Shown here piece by piece: positions 1-5,744 of a stretch of 11,835 nt of DNA. The DNA comes from JACKFB01 sp041389525 (GTDB taxonomy: Bacteria > Myxococcota_A > UBA9042 > PHBI01 > JACKFB01), in contig JAWKRR010000101.1 of NCBI GenBank assembly GCA_041389525.1, positions 1-11,835 on the forward strand, in the 5' to 3' direction. The notes beneath the pieces are model-generated. The model was not told the origin of the DNA. It made no database searches and saw only the letters and a program-made list of their open reading frames with translations. The position numbers were made by a program, and so were the translations under genes. Within the stretch, counting starts at the first letter, position 1. The number at the start of each line of letters is the position of its first letter.

Positions 1-150
1 GAGGGCGGCGCGGACGTCGCGTTCGAGGGCCGGGCGGGCGCTGGCTTGGGCGCCGTCGCGGACGGCTTGGCGCTGGAGCCGTGCGTGTGCTCGACCCCGA
101 CTTCGAGTCTCTCGAAAAGTGTGTAGTGTGGGCGTCAGACGCCTTTCTCG
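1..150. repeat. 150-bp direct repeat, left copy (partner at 4985-5134)
   Basis: This stretch aligns without gaps to 4985-5134 at a constant offset of 4984. I count about 128 of 150 identical bases, and about 89% over the first 120. It begins at the window edge, so it may extend further left. It ends in a small palindrome (GGCGTC A GACGCC, 131-143) that is kept as a hairpin in the other copy despite base changes. Read on the minus strand, both copies stay open in the same frame, but most differences change amino acids, so this is not evidence of constrained coding. No transposase or known insertion-sequence end was recognised. Confidence 0.85.
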
Positions 151-388
151 CTTCAGTTCCCCGCCCTTCCCGGGGCGAGCGGGGAGCGCACGGAACCCAC
201 AGCCGACGGAACCCACAGAAGCGCGTCCAGCGCCGCCGCGAAGCCCTCGGGCACCCGCTCCTGGACCCCTTGCCGCTGGCGCCAAGTCGCCCAGGAGCGT
301 GGCCACGAGCTTCTTGGCGACAGTGTCGGTTCGGCGGTTCCTCCAAGAGCTTGGCGTCGGACTTGCGTTCGTGGGCGGCCCCGAAACT
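151..388 (-). other. Region without a supported gene; possible decayed coding sequence
   Basis: No ORF here convinces me. On the minus strand, two fragments look protein-like but lie in different frames: residues resembling RTDTVAKKLVATLLGD in one, then GVQERVPEGFAAALDALL in the next. Together they suggest a frameshifted gene remnant between the 138-aa gene and the left repeat copy. The family is not identifiable. It could equally be non-coding GC-rich sequence. Confidence 0.2.
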
Positions 389-805
389 TCAGTGGAGCTT
401 TAGTTTTGTGCGCCGTTCCTCGACCTCCGCCTCGTCCCAGGCCACGCCGAACGGGGCGCCACCCGACGTGAAGCCGGCGATGTAAGCGAAGTCGTCGTCC
501 CACTCGCCGCCGTACCCTTCGGGGATCGCCGCGGGCGCCGGCTCGACGGTCTGCCGGCGCTTGCCGCGATTGTGCAGCGTCCGCCTGAGCGCTTCGACGT
601 ACGATGGGTCAAGCTCCACGCCGAGCACGCACAGCTCCTTGACGGCGCACTCCAGGTCGACGCCGAACCACTTCGCGTAGCCCCTGACGACGTTCTTGCC
701 AGTAAAGGTCGGGAGCCAGTGACGAGCCGCCATCAGTCGTGCCGGTGGCTTCATCCGCTTCCGCCTCGGCGGCAAGGGCTTGCTCCGATTCTTCCGTCGA
801 GCCAT
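389..805 (-). CDS. Conserved hypothetical protein, 138 aa
   Basis: Function is unknown. The first 20 or so residues are very basic (MARRKNRSKPLPPRRKR), suggesting nucleic-acid contact. A compact middle follows, with motifs I recall from a small uncharacterised family: AARHWLPTFTGKNVVRGYAKWFGVDL at about residues 27-52 and VKELCVLGVELDPSYVEALR at about 55-74. The C-terminal segment around residues 101-128 (EWDDDFAYIAGFTSGGAPFG, then WDEAE) is the most family-like part. No signal peptide or membrane span is seen. The gene lies 118 nt downstream of the DUF1016 nuclease on the same strand, so co-transcription is possible. The ribosome site before the ATG is weak (GGACGAG); an alternative ATG at residue 18 would remove most of the basic tail. 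Confidence 0.7.
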   Translation of the reverse strand: MARRKNRSKPLPPRRKRMKPPARLMAARHWLPTFTGKNVVRGYAKWFGVDLECAVKELCVLGVELDPSYVEALRRTLHNRGKRRQTVEPAPAAIPEGYGGEWDDDFAYIAGFTSGGAPFGVAWDEAEVEERRTKLKLH

Positions 806-923
806 CCGCTTACTCGTCCCATCTGATATCGATCGACACGCTCAACCGGCTTGGCTCCACCCCGCCTCGCAGTGTGACCTTGAACCCGCACATCGAGTCT
901 ACCGTGCCACTCGGCCACATGGC

Positions 924-2087
924 TCATGGCGTGTCGTCGCGCTCTGACGCCGCCGCCAGCAACTCGCGCTCGGCCGCCGCGCGCTCGCGCGTCAACTCCT
1001 TCGAAAGCTCCTCCTCGGTCGGCAGGTAGAGCAGGTAGCGGCTGGCGTGGACTTGGGTGTCTTCCGGCAGCGTGATCCGCACCATCGCGTCGTTCTTGTC
1101 GGAGCAGAGCACGATGCCCACGGTCGGCGCCTCGCCGTCAGCGCGCTCGGTCGCGTCGTACAGGTTCACATACATCTGCATCTGACCGAGGTCCTGGTGG
1201 GTGAGCTTGCCGAGCTTGAGGTCGACGAGAACGAAGCAGCGCAGAAGCCGGTTGTAGAAGACGAGGTCGACGAAGAAGTGGTCGCCGTCGAGCGTGATGC
1301 GCTTCTGGCGCGCCACGAAGCAGAAGCCCTTGCCGAGCTCGAGGAGGAAGCTCTCAAGACGATCGATGATGGCCTGCTCAAGGTCACGCTCGCGCCACTG
1401 AGGCCGCTCGGCCAGGTCGAGAAACTCAAGGACGAACGGATCCTTCAGCATGCTGACCGGCGTGGTGACCTGTAAGCCCTCGCGAGCCAGCGCGAGGACG
1501 CCCTCCTTGTCGCGGCTCTTCGCGAGACGCTCGTACAGCAGCGAGGCGACCTGCCGCTCAAGGTCGCGCGTGGTCCAGCCCTCGCGAGCAGCCTCAATCT
1601 CGTAGAAGGCGCGTGCGCCAGCGTCCTTGACCTTCATGAGGATGAGGTAGTGCGTCCACCCAAGCGACGGGGGAAAGAGGAGACGCAGCCGGTCCCCAGA
1701 TTTGGACAGCAGCGCTGACCGAATCTCCTCGGGGCCGGATTCGGACAGCAGCGCTGACCGAATCTCGGGGCCACCAAGTTCGGACGACAGGGGGGAGCCT
1801 TCCGGCCACGTGAGATATAGCTGGCGGATACGCCGAACGGTCCGCGCGCTGAACCCGCGACCAAACCGCTCGGTGAGCCGCCCTGCGATCCTCTTCAGCA
1901 GTTCGTCCCCGTAGCCGGCGCGCGTCTGGCCAGCCTGCTCGACCTCCACGATGTCACGCCCCACCAGCCAGTAGGCGTGAACCATGGCGATGTTGACGCT
2001 GCGGTCGGCGAACGAGCGCGCAGCCTCGATGGTGCGCTCCGCACGGCCAAAGAGGGCTTCTTCGTCTGTTTCGAGCGGGCTGCCCAT
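924..2087 (-). CDS. DUF1016 / YhcG-type PD-(D/E)XK nuclease domain protein, 387 aa
   Basis: The N-terminal DUF1016 helical domain (about 8-95) carries the usual YWLVGRDIVE and GYGDELL-type motifs. A repetitive linker (about 101-135) leads to the central SLGWTHYLILMKV motif (about 141-153). The C-terminal half is a PD-(D/E)XK fold: candidate catalytic residues are D274 in FFVDLVFY and D289-x-K291 in VLVDLK, followed by GQMQMYVNLY. Proteins of this family are found near restriction and mobile-element genes and are presumed DNA nucleases; the exact role here is inference. The ATG follows GGAGG with a 5-nt gap, so the start is well supported. A perfect 15-bp inverted repeat lies 24 nt upstream. 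Full length for the family, no frameshift seen. Confidence 0.92.
   Translation of the reverse strand: MGSPLETDEEALFGRAERTIEAARSFADRSVNIAMVHAYWLVGRDIVEVEQAGQTRAGYGDELLKRIAGRLTERFGRGFSARTVRRIRQLYLTWPEGSPLSSELGGPEIRSALLSESGPEEIRSALLSKSGDRLRLLFPPSLGWTHYLILMKVKDAGARAFYEIEAAREGWTTRDLERQVASLLYERLAKSRDKEGVLALAREGLQVTTPVSMLKDPFVLEFLDLAERPQWRERDLEQAIIDRLESFLLELGKGFCFVARQKRITLDGDHFFVDLVFYNRLLRCFVLVDLKLGKLTHQDLGQMQMYVNLYDATERADGEAPTVGIVLCSDKNDAMVRITLPEDTQVHASRYLLYLPTEEELSKELTRERAAAERELLAAASERDDTP
1692..1769 (-). repeat. In-frame 39-nt tandem repeat inside the DUF1016 gene
   Basis: Two adjacent 39-nt units (1692-1730 and 1731-1769) share an identical 24-nt core (1704-1727 and 1743-1766). They encode EIRSALLSESGP and EEIRSALLSKSGD in the linker between the DUF1016 helical domain and the nuclease half. 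A third, partial and more diverged unit (LSSELGG) precedes them. The unit is a multiple of three, so copy-number change keeps the frame. I recall similar variable repeats at this position in other DUF1016 proteins. Confidence 0.85.
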
Positions 2088-2110
2088 GCCGTCCTCCGTT
2101 CTGTGAACAA

Positions 2111-2146
2111 CGCCACCTTACGCCATGTCCGTGGCGTAAGGTGGCG
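2111..2146. promoter_or_regulatory. Perfect 15-bp inverted repeat upstream of the DUF1016 gene
   Basis: The arms CGCCACCTTACGCCA (2111-2125) and TGGCGTAAGGTGGCG (2132-2146) are exact reverse complements around a 6-nt loop. Each arm itself holds CGCCA twice, giving four half-sites. The element ends 24 nt before the DUF1016 start codon and just ahead of its ribosome site. There is no T-run, so a simple intrinsic terminator is unlikely. It could be an operator or a 5'-leader hairpin; which of these is inference. Confidence 0.75.
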
Positions 2147-2367
2147 TGCCGGAACGCGAGCTGTGGGCTCGAACCGGCCGGTGCCACGCCCCACTCGGAC
2201 GCCGCGGACCATCGGCTCAGGCGTGATCTGGCCTTTGGGCGTCTCGGAGCGTCGCCGGGGCAGCGATAGCACCGTCAGACGTACGCATGACTGCGCGACG
2301 GGTAGATGTCTGCGCAGCGACGCCCTGGCCCAGCCGGCCCCTGGCGCCCGAATCGCAAGCCCCGTTA

Positions 2368-2447
2368 ATCGGGATAGGGGCGGCGGGTGATCCCCGCCGG
2401 TCCCCTCCCACACCACCCGGCATGCGGGTCCGCACCGGGCGGTTCGA
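2368..2447 (-). mobile_element. Group II intron 3' remnant (domains V and VI)
   Basis: On the minus strand, 2443-2412 folds as a domain V-like hairpin: ACCGCCCGG pairs with CCGGGUGGU, a 2-nt bulge (UG) lies on the 3' side, then UGCG/CGCA closes a 4-nt loop. Next comes a domain VI-like hairpin with CGGCGGG/CCCGCCG arms (2399-2381), then CCCCUAUCCCGAU, which offers a bulged branch-point A about 8 nt from an AU 3' end at 2368. This order, the bulge side and the AY ending match bacterial group II introns. The usual AGC triad at the start of domain V reads AAC here, and no reverse transcriptase ORF lies upstream (2448-2842). I therefore read it as a truncated, probably inactive relic. Confidence 0.7.
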
Positions 2448-2483
2448 GAGGTTGAGGTTAGGAACTGGCCCAAAATAAACACG

Positions 2484-2759
2484 TCATCTTCGCGGCGGAT
2501 CCATCCCCATCAACGCGTCCTCGAAACCTCGGAGTATCCAGCAGCGACCTCGACGCTGGGCGGCGCGCCCGGGGTCCCTGATGTACCATCTGTTTTCGAT
2601 TCGGTGTCCATGGTCTCCAACGTACACGCCCTGCTCCGTAATAGGGATGAAGTGAACTGTCTCAGCTACGTTGGCAGAGAGGGGCTGGCTGTCGCCTTCC
2701 GCATCCCAGGCCGCGGGCCACTGCGTCGGCGTCTCGGGCAGCCCTTGATGTTGCGGCAA
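2484..2759 (-). other. Unidentified small ORF, 91 aa, doubtful
   Basis: The frame is open from an ATG at 2759 to a stop at 2484, between the intron remnant and the abiEi start. Its middle (VAETVHFIPITEQGVYVGDH, then RIENRWYIRDP) has a composition unlike the Arg/Pro/Ala-rich shadow ORFs typical of this genome. I recognise no family. It may be a fragment of a decayed protein, possibly carried with the intron, or chance. Confidence 0.25.
2686..2726. repeat. Short dispersed repeat, left copy (partner 5770-5810)
   Basis: The first 23 bases (2686-2708) are identical to 5770-5792; the following 18 continue with about five mismatches. In both places the minus strand reads GMRKATA near the end of an open frame. 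At the right copy this is the C-terminal tail of the helix-turn-helix protein. The left copy may be a relic of a related 3' gene end, or the same small mobile sequence. Confidence 0.75.
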
Positions 2760-2842
2760 TCCCCTCTCCCAGCGATCGCCTCCCGGGGTTCAGCTATAGG
2801 TCTAATCTTGGTGGCCGACTTGAGCCGAAACACATCCCCGGG

Positions 2843-2879
2843 GTGCGTGTTTTGGTCCAGTGTGGACAGCGGTACGCAC
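2843..2879. promoter_or_regulatory. Nested 37-bp dyad at the abiEi start, candidate AbiEi operator
   Basis: Two inverted repeats share one centre (2861). The inner is GTCCA GTG TGGAC (2855-2867); the outer is GTGCGT (2843-2848) with ACGCAC (2874-2879), each separated from the inner arms by exactly 6 nt. AbiEi antitoxins are known to repress their own operon by binding inverted repeats in the promoter region, so an operator role fits. Binding is inferred, not shown. Confidence 0.55.
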
Positions 2880-2890
2880 GCCCCATAGAC

Positions 2891-3739
2891 TTGCTGAAAC
2901 ATCGCAATCCACGCACCTTGAGTGCGTATTTCCGCAAGGACTGGCAAGTGGCGCCATCCGAAGAGTTCTTCCTGGCCCATCCCGTGTTCACGCACGAGGA
3001 GTACGCGCGGAGCCGCGAGAGCGCGAGTCATCGGACGGTCGATAGCCTGCTCCGCAAGCACGTCGCGAGCGGGCGTGTCGCGCGAATCCGGCGCGGGCTG
3101 TACCTCTCGACCAAATCGGGCGCGAGCGCTGAGGCGGTGGACCCGTTCCTCGTCGCGACCAAAGCCGCGCGGGACGCCGCGGTCAGCCACCACGCCGCCC
3201 TCCAGTTCCATGGGCGCGCCTATTCGATGTGGAATCAGGTCACGTTCCTCACGACGCAGGCGATTCGGGGATTCCGCTTCGGTCCGGTTGAGTATGTGCC
3301 GGTCCGGCCGCCCGAGCAGGTCGCCCGGCTCCCCGACATGGGCGGCGGCGTCGAGTCCATCCCGAGTGGCGGCGGCGTGGCGCGTGTCTGCACCTGTGAG
3401 CGGGCGATGGTTGACGTGCTCCATTCGCCGGCCCTCGGCGGGGGTTGGGAGGAGATCTTTCGCTCACTGGCCATGGTCGAGTTCTTCGACCTCGAGGCCG
3501 TCATCACCTACACGCTCGCCCTCGACTCGGCGGTGACCGCCGCGCGCGTCGGCTACTTCCTCTCGCTGCACCGCGAGCGCCTCTTCGTCGAGGAGGGCCA
3601 CATCGAGCGCCTCGCCGCGCACGCGCCGAAACAGGCGCGCTATCTCGACACGTCGCGCGACCCGGGTCGGCTGGTCGGTCCGTGGAACCTCATCATCCCC
3701 GAGTGGGTGCTCAACCAGCGCTGGGACGAGGTCGCCTGA
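2891..3739 (+). CDS. abiEi: AbiEi-family type IV antitoxin / transcriptional repressor
   Basis: This is the antitoxin and autorepressor of a type IV toxin-antitoxin pair. A winged helix-turn-helix lies at the N-terminus (PVFTHEEY to RRGLYLS, about residues 31-73). The AbiEi C-terminal domain follows, with AVSHHAALQFHG, CERAMVDVL and FFDLEAVITYTLAL-type motifs and a WNLIIPEWVLNQRW end. The frame is open from a GTG at 2843, but that stretch is the nested dyad and looks non-coding. I placed the start at the TTG at 2891, just before KHRNPRTLSAYF, where family-like sequence begins. No clear ribosome site supports either start. Its stop overlaps the abiEii start by one base (TGATG), so the two are translationally coupled. 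Confidence 0.88.
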   Translation: MLKHRNPRTLSAYFRKDWQVAPSEEFFLAHPVFTHEEYARSRESASHRTVDSLLRKHVASGRVARIRRGLYLSTKSGASAEAVDPFLVATKAARDAAVSHHAALQFHGRAYSMWNQVTFLTTQAIRGFRFGPVEYVPVRPPEQVARLPDMGGGVESIPSGGGVARVCTCERAMVDVLHSPALGGGWEEIFRSLAMVEFFDLEAVITYTLALDSAVTAARVGYFLSLHRERLFVEEGHIERLAAHAPKQARYLDTSRDPGRLVGPWNLIIPEWVLNQRWDEVA

Positions 3740-4710
3740 TGCTGACTCGCGAACAGCTCCAACGAGCCGCCAGCGACACCGGTTTCCCCATCGACTCGCT
3801 CGACAAGGTGTCGATGCTCATCCGTCTGCTGAGCTTCATGGCAGCGCACCCATTCCTGGGCCCGCGCGTGGCGCTCAAGGGCGGGACGGCGCTCAACCTC
3901 TTCGTCTTCGAGTTGCCACGGCTGTCGGTCGACATCGACGTCAACTACATCGGCGCCCCGGAGCGCGAGGCGATGATGGCCGAACGTCCAAAGGTCGACG
4001 CAGCGCTGTCGCAGGTCGCGTCTCGCCTCGGCCTGACCGTCAAACGGACGCCGGGCGAGCACGCAGGCGGCAAGTGGCGGCTCTCGTACACATCCACGCT
4101 CGGACGCCCCGCAATCATCGAGGTCGACGTCAACTACATGTTCCGCGTTCCGCTCTGGGACCCGACGCCGCAGGATTCGCGGGAGTTCCTCGGCGACCGC
4201 GCCAAGCGCGTCAACGTGCTCGACCCACACGAACTGGCGGCAGGAAAGCTCGCGGCGCTGCTGGCTCGGGGCGCAAGCCGAGATATTTTCGACGCCCGTG
4301 AGCTGCTCGCCCGCGACACGTTCGACCGGGAGAAGCTCCGCCTCGCGTTCGTGGTCTACGGCGGGATCAACCGTGTCGACTGGCGGACGGTCTCGGCTGA
4401 AGGCGTCAGCACGACTGTCGATGACGTAAAAAGGCAGCTCCTGCCGATGCTCCGGAGGGACCTCCGGCCCCACGACGCCGACGTCGAGCGCTGGACCACG
4501 GCCCTGATCGACGAGACGCGCTCGCTGCTCAGCGCCGTGGTCCCACTGAACGAAGCAGAGACCCGGTTCCTCGAGCGCCTCAACGGCGAAGGGGAGATCG
4601 AGGCGTCACTGCTGACAACCGATCTCGGCCTGCAGGCACGCATCCGCGAGAATCCCGGCCTGCAGTGGAAGGCCCTCCACGTGGGGAAGCACGCAGGGCG
4701 GGACGGTTGA
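3739..4710 (+). CDS. abiEii: AbiEii-family nucleotidyltransferase toxin, 323 aa
   Basis: AbiEii toxins are nucleotidyltransferase-like proteins that arrest growth, giving abortive infection against phage. The four family motifs are present: LKGGTALNLF (GGT, residues 48-50), SVDIDVNY (D65 and D67), a third acidic site in IEVDVNY (D130), and the HELAAGKLAAL to RDIFDARELL block (about 164-190, K170, D182, D185). All key residues look intact. The ATG overlaps the abiEi TGA and is preceded by GAGG at 7 nt, giving a clear start inside a longer open frame. No neighbouring phage genes are seen. The C-terminal third is helical and less conserved; length is normal for the family. Confidence 0.93.
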   Translation: MLTREQLQRAASDTGFPIDSLDKVSMLIRLLSFMAAHPFLGPRVALKGGTALNLFVFELPRLSVDIDVNYIGAPEREAMMAERPKVDAALSQVASRLGLTVKRTPGEHAGGKWRLSYTSTLGRPAIIEVDVNYMFRVPLWDPTPQDSREFLGDRAKRVNVLDPHELAAGKLAALLARGASRDIFDARELLARDTFDREKLRLAFVVYGGINRVDWRTVSAEGVSTTVDDVKRQLLPMLRRDLRPHDADVERWTTALIDETRSLLSAVVPLNEAETRFLERLNGEGEIEASLLTTDLGLQARIRENPGLQWKALHVGKHAGRDG

Positions 4711-4834
4711 CGTGGGTTGCTCTCCGGGCTTCGAGCGACACCGACGAGACGTCCGTGAGCTCGGCGCGCGGAGGTGGGCCTCGCGGATTGGAGGTCGGAG
4801 GCGACGACGCAGCGGTTGGCGGGTTGCGGCGGGC

Positions 4835-5041
4835 TCAACCGCCCGTGAATCGCAGCAGCACCTGCTCGACGCGGCGGGGCAGGCGCAGGATGATCTCGAC
4901 CACCGGCGCGGGGGAGCCTTCGCACGTGGCGTCGTCGCAGCGGACCACGAACGCGCTGATGGCGCCTCGGCGTTTGAAGGGTTCGGGCGCCGCGCGGACG
5001 TCGCGTTCGATGGCCGGGCGGGCGCTGGATTGGGCGCCGGC
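4835..5041 (-). pseudogene. 3' end of an unidentified gene, probably truncated
   Basis: On the minus strand the last 69 codons before the TGA at 4835 end mostly in G or C at the third position, as real genes here do. They encode a plausible C-terminus (AFVVRCDDATCEG, then PVVEIILRLPRRVEQVLLRF, then TGG). Upstream of about 5041 the codon bias drops and the frame enters the poorly constrained half of the 150-bp repeat, with no convincing start. The left repeat copy reads the equivalent ARPALERDVRAA in frame and leaves the window, so a second copy of the gene may lie outside it. Family unknown; it may instead be a small intact gene with an unseen start. Confidence 0.35.
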
Positions 5042-5134
5042 GCGGACGCCTTGACGCTGGAGCCGTGCGTGTGCTCGCCCCCGACTTCGAGACTCGCGAA
5101 AGATGTGCGGCCCGGGCGTCAAACGCCCTTCCCT
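4985..5134. repeat. 150-bp direct repeat, right copy (partner at 1-150)
   Basis: This is the same-orientation partner of 1-150, about 85% identical without gaps. It ends in the hairpin GGGCGT CAA ACGCCC (5114-5128), followed by a pyrimidine-rich run. It separates the AbiE module on its left from the nucleotidyltransferase operon on its right. Upstream of each copy, on the minus strand, a different gene ends: the 189-aa gene 40 nt from this copy and the 138-aa gene 238 nt from the left one. Confidence 0.85.
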
Positions 5135-5174
5135 GCCGCTCTTCTCCTTCCTTGGACCCAACCCCATTTCCTGC

Positions 5175-5744
5175 TTATCGGACAAACGCTGGCGGGGCAT
5201 CGACGCGCAAACCAACGTCCTTTGTCACCGACTCACAGCGCCCAGACGGTCGCCGCTCGGGTACGATCGATTCGGTCCACCGAGTTCCGGTCTTTCGCCC
5301 GCCATCGGAAAGGAACAACTCCATCCGAATCCGGCGCAGTTCTGCGTTGTATTCCGCGCAGACGAATGGCGGCTGATCGCTGCAAAACAGCATCGACAGC
5401 AGCTCCGAGCGGACCGGCGTCGCGACTTCGTCGGTCCCCAAAGACTCGTCCGACGCTCCAGCGGAGCGGGAGCCTAACCCTCGACTCGACGGCGGGCTTA
5501 TCATTCCAACCCCTGCCGCGAACTCGGCGGTGTCGCAGGCACTGACGTCACCCGCAAGTCGGTCAATTTCTTCGGAAAAATCGTTGAGCGCTTCAACGAC
5601 GGCGGTGTCTTCTACCCGCCGAATCCGTGCCTCACGCATCGAGCCGGCGGCAGTGCAGACGAGCCGGCCGATACCGAACCAGATCGCAGCGAGAGCCGGC
5701 GGCCGCGCGTACCAAGGCAAGTGCTGCTGAGGAGTAGGGGTCAC
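5175..5744 (-). CDS. Unknown protein, 189 aa, third gene of the nucleotidyltransferase operon
   Basis: I do not recognise this protein. Its GTG start overlaps the preceding TGA in the four bases GTGA, a classic coupling arrangement, and supports it being real. The N-terminus (about residues 9-33, with ALAAIWFGIGRLVC) is hydrophobic enough for a weak membrane or buried helix. A predicted helical stretch follows (EDTAVVEALNDFSEEIDRLA), then a Ser/Gly-rich region (about 80-105), then PPFVCAEYNAELRRIRMELF. Third positions are about 70% G or C over the first 70 codons, lower than its neighbours but coding-like. The C-terminal third is low in recognisable structure, so the true end could be earlier or the gene partly decayed. 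No function is proposed. Confidence 0.5.
   Translation of the reverse strand: MTPTPQQHLPWYARPPALAAIWFGIGRLVCTAAGSMREARIRRVEDTAVVEALNDFSEEIDRLAGDVSACDTAEFAAGVGMISPPSSRGLGSRSAGASDESLGTDEVATPVRSELLSMLFCSDQPPFVCAEYNAELRRIRMELFLSDGGRKTGTRWTESIVPERRPSGRCESVTKDVGLRVDAPPAFVR
5728..5743. repeat. 16-nt direct repeat at the gene 2 / gene 3 junction (partner 7169-7192)
   Basis: TGAGGAGTAGGGGTCA here recurs in the same orientation at 7169-7192, where an internal 8-nt AGTAGGGG is duplicated. Both copies are soon followed by CTGCTC. The sequence spans the stop of the helix-turn-helix gene and the GTG start of the 189-aa gene. The two copies bracket the nucleotidyltransferase and helix-turn-helix genes together with their promoter. 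Confidence 0.75.

Noticed and set aside
2412..2443. Group II domain V read on the plus strand
   Set aside because: On the plus strand the 2-nt bulge falls on the 5' side and no domain VI follows; only the minus strand fits.
2666..3424. 252-aa minus-strand open frame antisense to abiEi
   Set aside because: It opposes a motif-complete AbiEi frame and is rich in Arg, Asp and His as expected of a GC-rich shadow. Only its last few codons, inside the dispersed repeat, are of interest.
3640..4473. 277-aa minus-strand open frame antisense to abiEii
   Set aside because: The opposite strand encodes a clear AbiEii with all motifs; this frame has no recognisable domain.
4810..4853. GCGGTTG / CAACCGC hairpin after abiEii as a terminator
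   Set aside because: Seven paired bases, a large loop and no T-run are too weak to call.
4712..5545. 277-aa plus-strand open frame after abiEii
   Set aside because: Composition is Arg/Ser/Pro-rich without domains, it crosses the 150-bp repeat, and it opposes better-supported minus-strand coding.
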